Assembly (NCBI GenBank): GCA_028693395.1
Contig: JAQUVJ010000006.1
Span: 1 to 51,257 of the forward strand
Reading direction: 5' to 3'
Source of the DNA: Candidatus Nanoarchaeia archaeon
Lineage (GTDB): Archaea; Nanobdellota; Nanobdellia; Woesearchaeales; JAQUVJ01
Length of the DNA stretch: 51,257 nt
Below are positions 27,763 to 38,148 of the stretch, piece by piece. A program made the translations under genes and the position numbers. Each line of letters begins with the position of its first letter. The first letter of the stretch is position 1. Under the pieces are notes generated by a model that was given only the letters and a program-made list of their open reading frames with translations, had not been told where the DNA came from and did no database searches.

Positions 27763-29838
27763 TTGAATTTAATAAAAAGTAAAGAAAATAAAAATGGAAA
27801 TTTAATTAGTTTATTTGGAAGGCCATTTTTATCTATTTTTATTTTGTTTTTTTCTTTTGTATTTTTTATTGTTTTATTAAGTTCAAATACTGTTGCACAA
27901 TCTTTTTTTTGTGGAGATTTTAAATGTCAATTTAATGAAAGTTTGTATTGTGATGTTGATTGTGGAACAAAAGTTTCTGCAATTTTAGATAGTAGTTATT
28001 ATAATTTTCCTTATGCTTATGATTCAAAGATGACATTACAATTGAGAAACCAATTGAATTATGATGTATTATTAAGATTTTATACTGATTTTTCAAATAT
28101 AGAATTACCTGAAACATTGATTTTAAGAGCTAATGAAGAATATTTTTTAGATATAAAAATGAATACATTGGTAGATTTAGGTTTTCATAGTGGAGATTTT
28201 ATGATTGAAGGAAATTTGTATAATCCAAATTTCTATATTCATGATATAATTTCAAAATACAATGTTTCAAATGTTTCAATTCAATTAACAAATGAATCTG
28301 TTAATTCAATCAATTCAATAATTTTTAGAAAAACTCTTCCTTTTAATGTGAAAATCTATTCTGTAAATGAAACAGAAATTGTTTATTACAAAATGAATTT
28401 AAATCATGATAGAGTAAAGAAAACAGATAAAATATTTTTTTCAATAGAAACAAATGATAAAACAAATCAATCTTTAAGTTTTTCTTTGAAGAACAATAAA
28501 ACAAATTTAGAATTAAATTATACAGTGGAAGATAATTTATATATTATAGATTTAAATAAATATAATGTGTCAGAAGGAGAATATAGAGTTGTTTTGAATT
28601 ATAATTATAACAACTATAATCTTGAATCAACAGAATCAATTGAGGTATATCTTTCTTTAATTAGTCAAAATGTATTATATTTAATTTTAAGAATATTTAT
28701 TGTATTTTTACTTGTATTTATTGTATTTATTGCTATATTAAAAATTAAAAAATATAAATTATCAAAACAAACTTTTATTCATCCTAATTTTTCAAAGATT
28801 CCAGATAATAAAGAAACTAATTTTTTAATGGGAAAAATTCCTGAAACAACAAAAAAAGCATATTTTGATCCAGATAAATTAACAACTCATACGCTTGTTG
28901 CTGGATCAACTGGTTCAGGTAAGTCTGTAACTGCATCAATATTTGTTGAAGAATGTCTTTTACATAATATTCCAGTAATTATTTTTGACCCAACAGCTCA
29001 ATGGACAGGTTTTGTAAAAGCTTGTAGAGATGAAGTTGTTTTAAAAACATATTCTAATTTTGGATTAACTGAAGATGATGCAAGATCATTTAAAGGATTA
29101 ATTTATAATGTAAATGACGAAAATATTGTTGTTGATTTCAAGAAATATATAAATCCAGGAGAAGTAACTGTTTTTAATCTTGCAAAATTAAATACAGAAC
29201 AATATAATTTAGCAACTGAAAATATTATTAAACAATTATTTCAGTTTGGTTTTGATGAAACACCACATTTAAGAGTTTTGATTGTCTTTGATGAAGTTCA
29301 TAGGTTATTAGATCAATATGGTGGACAAGGAGGTTATCATTCATTAGAAAAAGCAGCAAGAGAATTTAGAAAATGGGGTTTAGGTCTTTTAATGATATCT
29401 CAGGTTTCCTCAGATTTTAAAGAAGCAATTGGAGGTAATGTTTTAACAGAAATACAATTAAACACAAAATCAATTGAAGATATAAAAAAGATGGAAAGCA
29501 AATATGGAAAAGAATATTCAAAGGCAATAATTAGATTAAAAATAGGAATGGGTATAATCCAAAATCCACATTTTAATTTAGGTAATCCTTGGTTTATTCA
29601 TTTTAGACCACCTTTACATTCTCCACATAAAATTTCAGATGATGAATTGATAATGTATGATACATATGCTAGACAAATTGATGAAATGGAAGCAAGATTA
29701 ATTAAATTAAAAGAAACTAAGGATGTTTCAGATGTTGAATTAGAAATCAATTTAGCTAAAAAGAAATTAAAAGAAGGAAAATTCAAGATGGTTAAAATAT
29801 ATTTAGAAACTCTTGAATCATCAATAAATTCATTATAA
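27763..29838 (+). CDS. Membrane-anchored HerA/DUF87-type ATPase with short ectodomain
   Basis: About 691 residues. An N-terminal hydrophobic segment ends in VAQ and acts as signal peptide or anchor. A CGDFKC...CDVDC motif and two beta-rich, Ig-like domains follow. Counted from the ATG at 27751, a membrane helix lies at about 306-330 and the cytoplasmic ATPase has Walker A GSTGSGKS at 385-392 and Walker B FDE at 513-515. A charged helical tail ends the protein. The whole architecture matches the last 620 residues of the giant protein, and the ATPase halves are highly similar at protein level. GGTG at 27753-27756 sits 6 nt before TTG 27763, the preferred start; ATG 27751 is the alternative. It may form mixed hexamers with the giant's ATPase, as HerA proteins are hexameric; this is inferred. 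Confidence 0.88.
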   Translation: MNLIKSKENKNGNLISLFGRPFLSIFILFFSFVFFIVLLSSNTVAQSFFCGDFKCQFNESLYCDVDCGTKVSAILDSSYYNFPYAYDSKMTLQLRNQLNYDVLLRFYTDFSNIELPETLILRANEEYFLDIKMNTLVDLGFHSGDFMIEGNLYNPNFYIHDIISKYNVSNVSIQLTNESVNSINSIIFRKTLPFNVKIYSVNETEIVYYKMNLNHDRVKKTDKIFFSIETNDKTNQSLSFSLKNNKTNLELNYTVEDNLYIIDLNKYNVSEGEYRVVLNYNYNNYNLESTESIEVYLSLISQNVLYLILRIFIVFLLVFIVFIAILKIKKYKLSKQTFIHPNFSKIPDNKETNFLMGKIPETTKKAYFDPDKLTTHTLVAGSTGSGKSVTASIFVEECLLHNIPVIIFDPTAQWTGFVKACRDEVVLKTYSNFGLTEDDARSFKGLIYNVNDENIVVDFKKYINPGEVTVFNLAKLNTEQYNLATENIIKQLFQFGFDETPHLRVLIVFDEVHRLLDQYGGQGGYHSLEKAAREFRKWGLGLLMISQVSSDFKEAIGGNVLTEIQLNTKSIEDIKKMESKYGKEYSKAIIRLKIGMGIIQNPHFNLGNPWFIHFRPPLHSPHKISDDELIMYDTYARQIDEMEARLIKLKETKDVSDVELEINLAKKKLKEGKFKMVKIYLETLESSINSL

Positions 29839-29855
29839 TTTGAATAGTGGGGAAT

Positions 29856-32800
29856 ATGAAATTTAAAAAGATTAAATTAGGAATAAATAAAATTATTATT
29901 ATGTTTTTATTTTTATTAGTTTTAATTCCTTTTTCTTTTTCTTTTAATTTTGAATGTTTAGATGTTTCAAATTTTGATATAGATAATTCAACAAGTTTTA
30001 GTGTTTTTGAAAATACATCTTTTAAGAATGAAAATCTAAAATTATTTATTAAACCATTTTTTGAGCAAAATTATTCATCTTTTGATTTTTATAATATAAA
30101 AACATTAAATGAAAGTACTTTTAAAATACCAACAAATTATTATTATTATATTAATAATTCAATATATTCTTCAAGTAATTTTTGCATACATAAAGAAAGT
30201 TATAAAAGAAATGATTCTATTTTAACGATTTTAGAAAAATTCATCACATATGATGATGCATCTATATACAATATTGCAGGAGATGTATATTATAAAGATT
30301 CAGTTATAAATTTAATGGGAATAATTAACTATTTAGATTTATACGAAGTAACTTTGAATTCTTCTTATTTAGATATTGCAATAGAATTGGAAAATTCAAT
30401 AGAAGAAAATTTTGGAATAGATTCACATATTGACATATTTGTAGATGGAAAATATAATATAAAAGCTAAAACGTCTAATTATTATTCTTGGGAGTATATT
30501 GACAGAGCAAAAATAGAAGTTTCTGAAATTCATGCATTTTTAATTAAATCTTTTTTAAAATTATATGAAGATACATATAATAATACTTATTTACAAAAAG
30601 CAATAAATGCAGGAAATTCTATAAATAATGATTGTAATTTTACTAGTGGTGATTTTAATTGTAATCATCCAATTTCTCAAGAATTATTGGTTAATTCATA
30701 TTATGATTTGTATACAAAAACTCATAATCAAACATATTTTGATATTTTTAAAAATTTAACAAAGTTTATGTATGAACAAATGAATTTTCAAAAGGATTCA
30801 ATAGATTATAATTATTCATTTTATATTGCAAGTAAATTGTGTAATATGTTTAATTTTAATTGTTCAAGATCAGATTCTCAACAAATATTAGATTCTTTAG
30901 ACAATCAAATACCTGTAAGTTTTTTTCAAATATTTCAAAAGATATCATATTTAAATGACAAATTTAAATTTGATGGAGATATTGAAAATATAAGAGAATC
31001 ATTTAGAATCTTTCAATATTTAAATTTTTCAAATTATTATGATGAAAGTGTTGATTTTGGAGTAAATCCATTTAATAATGCATATGGCTTTGAACAAAAT
31101 TTAATATCAATGTCTTTAATGAAGATATATGAAAATTATGATTCAAGTGATATCGTTTATGATTATGAGATTATAGGTGAGTTAGAATATAAAAAAAATA
31201 TAACAATTTTAGTAAAATCATTTTTTTCTAATGATTTATCAATGAAATATTATAAATTAGATAGTCCAGAAAGTGTATTTATTGCTAATCATTTACAAAA
31301 TCAAGATTATCATTATTTCACAATTGATGAAAGTAAAATTAGTCCAGGTATAATTGTTTTACAATTTAAAGATAATTTTTTGGAAGTTGAAACTAATAAT
31401 TTATCTTATAGATTTTCTTATGGAATAAAAAAAGCAAATATTAATGATGCAATATCAGCATTCAAACAAGATGATAAAATAACAGGTCTAACTTGTAACT
31501 TATTTGATGTTTCTACATACGAAAAGTGTAAAATAGAAAATAACAAAGGAAATGCAATAAAAATGCTTTATAAAATGGGAAACTATTTTTTTAATACTAG
31601 TTCTTATTATGTTTCATATTTAAATAATTTTTATGTGAGTTTTGTTGATGTTGAAAATGCATATAATACTTGTGATTATAATAGAAATGATTTTATTTGT
31701 CAAGATGTATCTAAATATGATTACATAAATTATTTTAACACAAATAAAGTTCTTAGATTTGTAGATTTAGTTGATGGATTATTAAATTATTATTCATTAA
31801 ATGGATCGAATAATATAAAAATTAATATTTATAAATATTTAAATAATAATTTTGAAAATGATTGTGATTTAAAATCAAATTTTTTATGTAATGTTAGTTT
31901 TGAAGATAATTCAAAAATTGTAAATTTATTTTATAAGATTTTTGAAAAAACAGGTGATTATTTTTATTTAGAAAAAGCAAATTTAGGTTATAATCAATTA
32001 AAGCTAAATAATTCTAATTGGAATTCTAGTGCAAATTTTGCAATACTTGAAAATAATTTAAGAAAATATTATAGTAATATTAGTATAACAAATTTAGAGC
32101 AAAGTTATGAAGAACAAATAAATTATTGTAATAAAAATAATTGTGATTATTATTACTATTATGATTCTTTTAATTTTTTATATAATTTTTATCTTCAATC
32201 AAATCAACCATTGGTTTTAAAAAAGGTCTCCACATATTTTCAAAGTTTGGAAAATATAAATTTTGAATGTAATCCAATGGCTAATAAATATAATTGTATT
32301 GATGCATCACAAAGTTTTAAAGCTTTTGATACATTAAGAATTGCAAGTTATGTCGATTATATTGCAGGTGATTTAAATTTATCATTAAAATTACATTATA
32401 ATGATAGTGATATTAAAAATTATTCAGATATTGTTAATTTAACTTGTGAATATTATAATACAGATGTTGTTGCAACTGATGTAATCGTTTTTTCAAGATT
32501 GTCTAAATTATCTTCTGGTTCTTTACTAAATGTTTATATTAATAATAATACAGAAGTTGTTAATAATACAAGATATTCTTATATGATTCCTGTATTTAAT
32601 ACAAATGAATATGTGAATGTAACCTTTGAAGTTAATTTATCATATCCATTAGAAAATATATTTGAATGTGTTGCTGAAAATTTCACAGTAAATAAGACAA
32701 TAATTGTAGAAAATTTTACTGAAGAATTAGATGTAACATTTAAAGATAAAAATTATTTTTATAATATAAATGATTCATATATTTTTTTAAATTCAAGTGA

Positions 32801-35800
32801 GAATACAACAAATTTAACAATAAATGATTCATTTATCAATATTTCATTTTTATTAAAAAATCCATTTTATTTTTCAATTGATAATTTAATTTTAAATATA
32901 AGTACTATAAAGAATATTTCAAATGTATCTTTAAAAAATACTAAAGAATTTGATGAAGAAATCGATTATTCTTTTGATTATGAAAACAAAACAATGAATA
33001 TATCAAAATTATTATCAAATAAAATTGTAAATATTACATTCAGTTTTAACAAAACAAATATTTTAGATGATGAATCTATAATTTTTAATATAACAGAAAG
33101 ATTTGGTTCATTAACAAATTTTAATACTTCAATTTTAATATACAATGAATCAAATTTATTCTTCGAAAAGATTCCAAAAGATGTTAATTATTATTTAGAT
33201 ATTAGTAATAATGATTTTATTTTTTATAATATAAATAATTATTCAATCGAAAAATTAAATTTTTATATAGAAAGAAATAATAATTTTGAGATAGTAGATC
33301 ATTACATTTTGAACAATAGTAAATATATTGAATATAATAATACAATAAATAGTTTAAAAAATAAAACAAATGATTTATATGCAGAATTAATTAATTTAGA
33401 TAATTTAACAATTCAATTTGAAAGTTCAATTTTAGATTCAGATATTTTATTTTTTAATTTCTCAGGAAATTTTTCAAGAAATAATATAACATTATTAAGT
33501 TATATGAATTATTCATTTGGGAAAATTGATTTTATTTTTGATTATGATTTAGAAAATTCAATAAATGAAAATTGGATATTATTAATTAATGTAACAAATA
33601 ATACAAATGAAATTAATATATATAATTCAACATTAAATAAAACAATTTCAATAATTGAATCATTAAATGAATCTATTTTTGAAGATTTATCTAATCTAAG
33701 TTTTAATATATATCTAAAAAGAAATTTTAATTATTATAATTTATCAAAAGAAGTTATAAATAATTCAAATATTATTTTAAATTTTTCAAATAATCAAACA
33801 ATTTATAATCTAGATTTTAATTTATCATCATCTCCTAATAATCATACATATTTTAATGATTCAATTATTATTGAATATGATTTTTTAACAAATTTTTACT
33901 CAAATTCATCTTTAATCATTTATAAAAATATAAGTAATTCATTTGTAGAATTATGTAGTCAAGAAATAAATAATATAACAGGAATAATAAGATGCAATAA
34001 TGATAGTTTTTCAAAAGATTTTAAAATATTTTTTAATCAATCAAATATAAATATAACAAGAGAAGAAAATATATCTAATTATTATTATAATTCAATTAAT
34101 TATAACAAAGATACTTTTGTTTATTCAGATGAAAATGCATCACAAATAAAATTATTTATAGAAAAACAAAATGATAGCATTATTTTTGTAAATGATAGCA
34201 CTATTTATTTTAATTTTTCATCAAAAAATGAAACTAATTTTTTAATATATTTTAATGAAGATATAAACAATAATTGTTCATTTGTTGATACAAAATTGGA
34301 ATCAAAATGTAATTTTAATTTATCTTATAATGTTTATAAAAATGGATTTAATATAACTTTTTTATTTTTAAATGATTCAAATTATACATTAAATAATGTT
34401 TTTTTAAATCAAAATATAACTCATTTAATTTATTCTCAAATAAATTTAAAATCTTTTAAAACGAATTATAATTATGAATTTAAAGAATTTGTAAAATCAA
34501 ATATAACATTTGATTCGATAAATTTAAAGAATTATGAAGAAGAAAGAAGAATTTTTAATAATTCACAAAAAATAAGCTATTTACCATCTAAGATTTTTTA
34601 TGAAATAGGCCCAATATTAGAAAATGAGAATTTTACTTTTAGATTGGTTAGTTTTCCATCAACTTTAATTGAAAATTTTGATATTAATTTTTTTTATTTT
34701 ATAAATGATTCATATTATATAAATACAACAAAAAGTGATTATTATTTGTTAAATAAAACATTTAATTACACAAATGATTTTAACATTTTAGATATAAATA
34801 CATTTGTTCCTTCATTAAAATATTTAAATGAGGAATTTGAAGTAAATATATCAATTAATAATTTAATTAACAATGATTTAAATAATTCAAAAGTAACAAT
34901 AAATACAAATGCAAATAATATAACATGTAATAAAAATTTATCAAATTCTAATTTATTTTCAAAAGAATCTTTTGATATAGTTTGTATTTTAAATCATAGT
35001 TCAAATATTGTTTTTGAAGTTGTTTTTAATAATACAAAATTTAATTATTCAAAAACTTTTAATTATAATTTATTATCAAGAATTAAATTACCATCAGATT
35101 CAGATGGAGGTGCGTCAGGAAGCACGTCAGGAGGGTCTTCAGGAGGATTTACACCACCAAAATCAAATCAAACAAATATAAGCAATCAAACAAATCAATC
35201 AACAATATCTGAAATAATAGATATGATTTTAAGAGAAATAAATGAATTTAGCTCAAAAGAAATTATTAAATTATACGAAAAAAAAGATTTAGAAAATCTA
35301 TCAATAAATTATAAAGATAAAATAATAGAAGAAATAAAAAAAGAAGGAAATATTAGAATTAATTTCTTTGAAATTATATTTATAACATTAATTTCAGCAA
35401 TGATTATTGGACAATTAGCAAAAGGATTTTTAGGAGTAACATCTGAATTTTCTATTGAATCAATTCAGAAAATTATTTACAATTCGATATCAGAATTATT
35501 AGTTAAACATGTTGATAATCCAGATTTATTTTTTAAAAGATATTTAGGAATAAAAAAGAAGATTGCTAATATTGAAAAGAAAGGATTAAAAATAAATCCA
35601 ACATTAATAAATTCATCAAAGTTTAAATTATTAAAATATGAATTAATGAAAGCAACAGATTATATTAAATATTTTAATTATAAAAATGAGATGAGAATAA
35701 AATATCAAGACAATATAAAAGAAGCATTTGATGTAATGCAAGAAAATATTAGTAAATTTTCCAATATGAACGCAAATATAAATGAAAAGAAATTTTTAAT

Positions 35801-36014
35801 AGATGAAGCCAAAAAAGAATATATTGAGAAAATAAGACATGAAAAGATATATTATAAATCAAATATAAAAGGATATATAAATGATTTAGTTCAAAGAATT
35901 GAAAATAGAACATTAAAAGATTTTTTTAAAACAGAATATAATAAAATAGATGGAGTAACAATAAAGAATATTGATAAATATATTAATGAAGCAAATAAGC
36001 ATTATGATTTTTAA
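29856..36014 (+). CDS. Large surface protein with helical-toroid-like repeats, one C-terminal membrane helix and cytoplasmic tail
   Basis: About 2052 residues. A signal peptide (about 1-31) is followed by two stretches (about 60-450 and 530-860) of helix pairs of the kind L-x-x-LYE-x-T-x-x-x-YL-x-A. These are typical of alpha/alpha toroids such as six-hairpin glycosidases or sugar epimerases; no active-site residues could be assigned. Long Asn-rich beta segments with many sequons come next, then a Ser/Gly linker at about 1750-1766, a membrane helix at about 1838-1860 and a basic helical cytoplasmic tail of about 190 residues. The linker uses G/C-ending codons (GCG, ACG, GGG) that are rare nearby. 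It closes the operon that starts at 24915. GTGGGG lies before ATG 29856; the in-frame GTG at 29847 is the likely ribosome-binding site rather than the start. A glycan-binding or glycan-processing role is conjecture. Confidence 0.85.
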   Translation: MKFKKIKLGINKIIIMFLFLLVLIPFSFSFNFECLDVSNFDIDNSTSFSVFENTSFKNENLKLFIKPFFEQNYSSFDFYNIKTLNESTFKIPTNYYYYINNSIYSSSNFCIHKESYKRNDSILTILEKFITYDDASIYNIAGDVYYKDSVINLMGIINYLDLYEVTLNSSYLDIAIELENSIEENFGIDSHIDIFVDGKYNIKAKTSNYYSWEYIDRAKIEVSEIHAFLIKSFLKLYEDTYNNTYLQKAINAGNSINNDCNFTSGDFNCNHPISQELLVNSYYDLYTKTHNQTYFDIFKNLTKFMYEQMNFQKDSIDYNYSFYIASKLCNMFNFNCSRSDSQQILDSLDNQIPVSFFQIFQKISYLNDKFKFDGDIENIRESFRIFQYLNFSNYYDESVDFGVNPFNNAYGFEQNLISMSLMKIYENYDSSDIVYDYEIIGELEYKKNITILVKSFFSNDLSMKYYKLDSPESVFIANHLQNQDYHYFTIDESKISPGIIVLQFKDNFLEVETNNLSYRFSYGIKKANINDAISAFKQDDKITGLTCNLFDVSTYEKCKIENNKGNAIKMLYKMGNYFFNTSSYYVSYLNNFYVSFVDVENAYNTCDYNRNDFICQDVSKYDYINYFNTNKVLRFVDLVDGLLNYYSLNGSNNIKINIYKYLNNNFENDCDLKSNFLCNVSFEDNSKIVNLFYKIFEKTGDYFYLEKANLGYNQLKLNNSNWNSSANFAILENNLRKYYSNISITNLEQSYEEQINYCNKNNCDYYYYYDSFNFLYNFYLQSNQPLVLKKVSTYFQSLENINFECNPMANKYNCIDASQSFKAFDTLRIASYVDYIAGDLNLSLKLHYNDSDIKNYSDIVNLTCEYYNTDVVATDVIVFSRLSKLSSGSLLNVYINNNTEVVNNTRYSYMIPVFNTNEYVNVTFEVNLSYPLENIFECVAENFTVNKTIIVENFTEELDVTFKDKNYFYNINDSYIFLNSSENTTNLTINDSFINISFLLKNPFYFSIDNLILNISTIKNISNVSLKNTKEFDEEIDYSFDYENKTMNISKLLSNKIVNITFSFNKTNILDDESIIFNITERFGSLTNFNTSILIYNESNLFFEKIPKDVNYYLDISNNDFIFYNINNYSIEKLNFYIERNNNFEIVDHYILNNSKYIEYNNTINSLKNKTNDLYAELINLDNLTIQFESSILDSDILFFNFSGNFSRNNITLLSYMNYSFGKIDFIFDYDLENSINENWILLINVTNNTNEINIYNSTLNKTISIIESLNESIFEDLSNLSFNIYLKRNFNYYNLSKEVINNSNIILNFSNNQTIYNLDFNLSSSPNNHTYFNDSIIIEYDFLTNFYSNSSLIIYKNISNSFVELCSQEINNITGIIRCNNDSFSKDFKIFFNQSNINITREENISNYYYNSINYNKDTFVYSDENASQIKLFIEKQNDSIIFVNDSTIYFNFSSKNETNFLIYFNEDINNNCSFVDTKLESKCNFNLSYNVYKNGFNITFLFLNDSNYTLNNVFLNQNITHLIYSQINLKSFKTNYNYEFKEFVKSNITFDSINLKNYEEERRIFNNSQKISYLPSKIFYEIGPILENENFTFRLVSFPSTLIENFDINFFYFINDSYYINTTKSDYYLLNKTFNYTNDFNILDINTFVPSLKYLNEEFEVNISINNLINNDLNNSKVTINTNANNITCNKNLSNSNLFSKESFDIVCILNHSSNIVFEVVFNNTKFNYSKTFNYNLLSRIKLPSDSDGGASGSTSGGSSGGFTPPKSNQTNISNQTNQSTISEIIDMILREINEFSSKEIIKLYEKKDLENLSINYKDKIIEEIKKEGNIRINFFEIIFITLISAMIIGQLAKGFLGVTSEFSIESIQKIIYNSISELLVKHVDNPDLFFKRYLGIKKKIANIEKKGLKINPTLINSSKFKLLKYELMKATDYIKYFNYKNEMRIKYQDNIKEAFDVMQENISKFSNMNANINEKKFLIDEAKKEYIEKIRHEKIYYKSNIKGYINDLVQRIENRTLKDFFKTEYNKIDGVTIKNIDKYINEANKHYDF

Positions 36015-36405
36015 TTGAGTATTTTTTTATTTTTGTTTTTTATTTTTTGATTTATTTTATATTTTTTATTAATTTTCATTTTTCTTTTTTATCTTTTATA
36101 TTTTTCATATTTTGTTTTTTAATGTTTTTCATTATTCTTTTAATATTCTTTTTTATTTTCTTTTTTATTTTTTTGTTTAATTTTTAGCTTTTTATTTCTA
36201 TATTTTATTATTAATATAATAATGATAATAATAGTAATAATAATAATTTATTTAATTTTTATTTTTATTTTTGTTTTTTATTTTTCTTTTTCATATTTAT
36301 TCTTTAATCATTTAAATTTATATATTATTTAATGAAATTTAAAAAAATCTTTTATTATCATAATAATAAAAATCTTTATAAAGTCAAATTAATATATTTT
36401 TTAAA
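36015..36405. other. T-rich spacer with terminator tracts and ackA promoter
   Basis: Dense T-tracts follow the stop codon at 36014 and continue for about 180 bp, enough for archaeal oligo-T termination of the surface operon. An AT-only stretch with short AAT repeats follows. The last 35 bp hold the promoter of acetate kinase. No open frame of note and no RNA gene were seen. Confidence 0.6.
36374..36383 (+). promoter_or_regulatory. TATA box of acetate kinase (leaderless)
   Basis: CTTTATAAAG, itself palindromic, is centred about 27 bp before the ATG at 36406. This predicts a leaderless transcript. No GGTG element precedes the ATG. Confidence 0.6.
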
Positions 36406-37668
36406 ATGGTAAAAAGTATATTAGTAATAAACACAGGAAGTTCTAGTATGAAATTTAAATTATTTACAAAAAATTCAGATGTCTTATTAAGTGGAATCTT
36501 TGATTCAATCGGATTTAAAAAATCTTTTGTAGAATATTCAATTTTTGATAATTTAAAATTAAGTGATGAATCTAATAATAAATCTAATGATAATTTTAAT
36601 AAAAAATCTAATAAAAAATATGATGAAAAATCAATTGAAAATAAAAAAAATATAGAAATGAAAATAGAATCACACAAAAAAGCATTTGATTTATTATTAA
36701 AAATTATTTATGAAGAATTAAAAATAAATAAAGAAGATATATTAGGAGTAGGTCATAGAGTTGTTCATGGTGGAAACTTTGAAAACACATCAGAAATGAC
36801 AGAAGATAATTTAGAAAAATTAAAAAAAATTTCATCTCTAGCACCACTTCATAATCCAAATGCAGTAATTGGAATTGAAGAAAGTATTAAAGTATTTGAT
36901 AAATCAAAAATATTTGCATGTTTTGATACAATCTTTTTTAAAGATATGCCTGATGTTTCTAAGAAATATGCAATTTCAGATATTGAAATGGTTAGGAAAT
37001 ATGGTTTTCATGGTTTAAGTTATTCTTATCTTTATGATTATATAAAAAAGAAATATAAATCAAAAAATTTAATAATTTGTCATATAGGAAATGGTTCATC
37101 AATAGTCGCAATAAAAAATGGAAGAGTAATTGATACAACAATGGGACTTTCACCATTAGAAGGATTAATTATGGGAACAAGATCTGGAGATATTGATCCA
37201 GAAGTTGTATTTTTTTTGCAAAGAGAAAAAAATATGACTTATCAAGAAGTAAGTGATTTCTTAAATAAAAAATCAGGATTAAAAGCCATGTGCGGAACAA
37301 ATGATATGAGAATTATTTGGGAAAATGTTAAAGATGTTTATAAAAACAATCTCTTTGATGATCCAAAAAATAAATATGATTATGCTTATAAGAAATATGT
37401 AAAATCAATAATAAAATATGTTTCCTATTATAAAACTGAGATTGGTAAAATTGATGCAATTGTTTTTAGTGGTGGAATGGGAGAAAAAGCATATTATTTA
37501 AGAGAAAGTGTTTTACAATATTTTGATGATATAAAAATTGATAAAATAAAAAACAAAAAAGGAGAAGAAATTTTTTCAAAAGAAGATTCAAAAATTAAAG
37601 CGATGGTTATAGAAACAAATGAAGAGTTTTTTATTTTTAACGAAGTCAAAAAATATTTAAAATTTTAA
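36406..37668 (+). CDS. ackA: Acetate kinase
   Basis: 420 residues. It interconverts acetate plus ATP and acetyl phosphate plus ADP in the cytoplasm. Family motifs appear in order: INTGSSSMK (8-16), GHRVVHGG (about 117-124), APLHNP, FDT in FDTIFFKDMP, YGFHGLS (about 198), HIGNGSS (about 226), MGTRSGDIDPE (about 256), SGGMGEK (about 356) and TNEE near 405. The His of YGFH, the APLH and HIGNG His residues and the TNEE Glu are kept. FDTAFHxTMP has changed to FDTIFFKDMP, and the His of GTSH is Tyr. A Lys/Asn/Ser-rich insertion occupies about 49-87. No phosphotransacetylase gene is next to it, so the partner reaction is unknown. Acetate kinase is mainly bacterial, so ancient transfer is likely. It stands alone with its own promoter. 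Confidence 0.93.
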   Translation: MVKSILVINTGSSSMKFKLFTKNSDVLLSGIFDSIGFKKSFVEYSIFDNLKLSDESNNKSNDNFNKKSNKKYDEKSIENKKNIEMKIESHKKAFDLLLKIIYEELKINKEDILGVGHRVVHGGNFENTSEMTEDNLEKLKKISSLAPLHNPNAVIGIEESIKVFDKSKIFACFDTIFFKDMPDVSKKYAISDIEMVRKYGFHGLSYSYLYDYIKKKYKSKNLIICHIGNGSSIVAIKNGRVIDTTMGLSPLEGLIMGTRSGDIDPEVVFFLQREKNMTYQEVSDFLNKKSGLKAMCGTNDMRIIWENVKDVYKNNLFDDPKNKYDYAYKKYVKSIIKYVSYYKTEIGKIDAIVFSGGMGEKAYYLRESVLQYFDDIKIDKIKNKKGEEIFSKEDSKIKAMVIETNEEFFIFNEVKKYLKF

Positions 37669-38148
<480 letters not shown>

